Source of the DNA: Bidens hawaiensis
Taxonomy: Eukaryota > Streptophyta > Magnoliopsida > Asterales > Asteraceae
Assembly (NCBI GenBank): GCA_021521415.1
Contig: JAIQDT010004975.1
Span: forward strand, 161,973 to 225,972
Length of the DNA: 64,000 nt
Direction: 5' to 3'
Below, one piece after another: positions 62,970-64,000 of the stretch. Within the stretch, counting starts at the first letter, position 1. Each line of letters opens with the position of its first letter. The notes below the pieces were generated by a model. The model searched no databases and had not been told where the DNA came from. It was given only the letters and a program-made list of their open reading frames with translations. The position numbers and the translations under genes are program-made.

Positions 62970-64000
62970 ATATTTTATTAGATGATATGCTATACAGAAA
63001 ATCTCTTGCATGTCCATACTTGAGGTGCATCGAGGATCCTGAAATCCATGAAGTATTTAAAGACTTTCATGAAGGAGATTGCGGCAACCACACAGGTGGA
63101 AGAGCATTATTTTCCAGGATAGTCAGAACTGGATACTTCTGGCCAACAATGAAGAAGGATGCAATGCAATATTCAAGAAAATGTGATGCTTGTTAAAGAC
63201 ACGCGAACATCCTTCATCAGCCAGCGGATCCTCTATATCCTATATCCTCCTCATGGCATTTCATGAAATGGGGTATGGATATTGTAGGCAAACTACCAAA
63301 AGCACCAGGTGGAAAGGTTTTTATGCTTGCTATGACTGACTACTTCTCCAAATGGATTGAGGCAGAATCATTTGTACAAGTCCGAGAAAGGGAAGTGATA
63401 TCTTTTATTTAACGAAATATTATAATTAGATTTGGTATTCCTGCTGAAATTGTTTGTGACAATAGTTCCCAGTTAATCGGGAATAGAACTACTAACTTTT
63501 GTGATAGTTGGGGCATCAAAATTATTACTTCAACTCCGGTTCATCCTCAAGCCAATGGTCAAGCAGAGTCTAGCAACAAGGTTATCATCAACAATTTAAA
63601 GAAGAAGCTAGTATCCAAGAAGGGAAAATGGGTTGAAGAACTTCCTTATGTTCTTTGGGCAGACAGGATAACTCCAAAGAATGCAATAGGCCAAACACCC
63701 TTTTCATTGGTGTTTGGATCCGAAGCAGTAATTCCCACAGAAATGGTGGTTCCTACTGCTGTGAACGAGCATCCGTGATCCTGAAGCCAAAGAAGAAATA
63801 CTTCTTGAAGACTTGGATACTATAGAAGAACTCAGAGACCTAGCAAAGATCATAATGGCAGCTTATCAACAAAGGGTAGCTAGGGCATACAACAAAAATA
63901 TCAGAATCAGAAGATTTCAAGAAGGAGATCTAGTGTTATGGAAAGCCTTCCAAAACACAACAAATCCGGCTGATGGGAAGCTAGCGCCCAAATGGGAAGG
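62970..64000 (+). pseudogene. element D integrase, partial
   Basis: HEGDCGNHTGGRALF zinc domain, TAA at 63194, then the [16 protein letters not shown] core with TDYFSKW, CDNSSQ and NGQAESSNK. A further TAA lies at 63409 and a frameshift near 63760. It runs off the window. Confidence 0.85.

Larger units (their letters stand above)
57030..64000 (+). mobile_element. element D: Tat-lineage retrotransposon, 3' end outside window
   Basis: Same family as B, inserted in the protease of C (left flank CTTAC). LTR, PBS, gag, protease, RT, RNase H, second RNase H and most of integrase are present. The antisense ORF and 3' LTR are beyond the window. Multiple stops and frameshifts. Confidence 0.9.

Overview
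This window is nuclear DNA of a flowering plant. It has spliced genes with plant-type exon structure (cytosolic triosephosphate isomerase, a PUS1/TruA tRNA pseudouridine synthase, a DYW-class PPR gene) separated by nested Ty3/Gypsy Tat and Athila retrotransposons, a TRIM and hAT-like MITEs. The repeat style suggests an asterid, most likely Asteraceae; this is an inference from pattern, not from a search.

Layout. 1-4.4 kb: seven of the probable nine exons of cytosolic TPI on the minus strand, with its TATA box; introns hold MITEs and an imperfect repeat array. 5-6.4 kb: intergenic. 6370-22347 (element A): a minus-strand Tat retrotransposon with both LTRs and an ATGCA target duplication. A carries two later insertions: an Athila-like non-autonomous element (11085-16390, CCCCA duplication, only one LTR) and a TRIM (18854-19334, TCCCC duplication). 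22.4-32.8 kb is a gene island. It holds a hAT MITE with an 8-bp duplication, a PUS1-like gene on the minus strand whose last exon is, in matching splice phase, a partitivirus coat-protein-like sequence, and a PPR-DYW gene on the plus strand broken by one frameshift and one stop.

32813-64000 is a nest of retrotransposons. Element C (Tat, plus) is interrupted in gag by element E (a non-coding LARD with 2.6-kb LTRs, minus, AAATT duplication). E is itself interrupted by element B (Tat, plus, CTTAT duplication, complete with both LTRs). C is interrupted again in protease by element D (Tat, plus), which runs off the window. B, C and D belong to one family with a glutamine/serine-rich repetitive gag and an extreme excess of the motif AGGATCC.

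How the parts relate: the three cellular genes are independent housekeeping or organelle-RNA functions. The retroelements follow the Tat plan (LTR, tRNA-Lys-type PBS, gag, protease, RT, RNase H, second RNase H, integrase, antisense ORF, LTR), and every copy carries stops or frameshifts. The most notable single observation is the possible in-frame fusion of PUS1 to a partitivirus coat-protein-like exon. A hAT MITE inserted in PUS1 coding sequence adds doubt about whether that gene still works.
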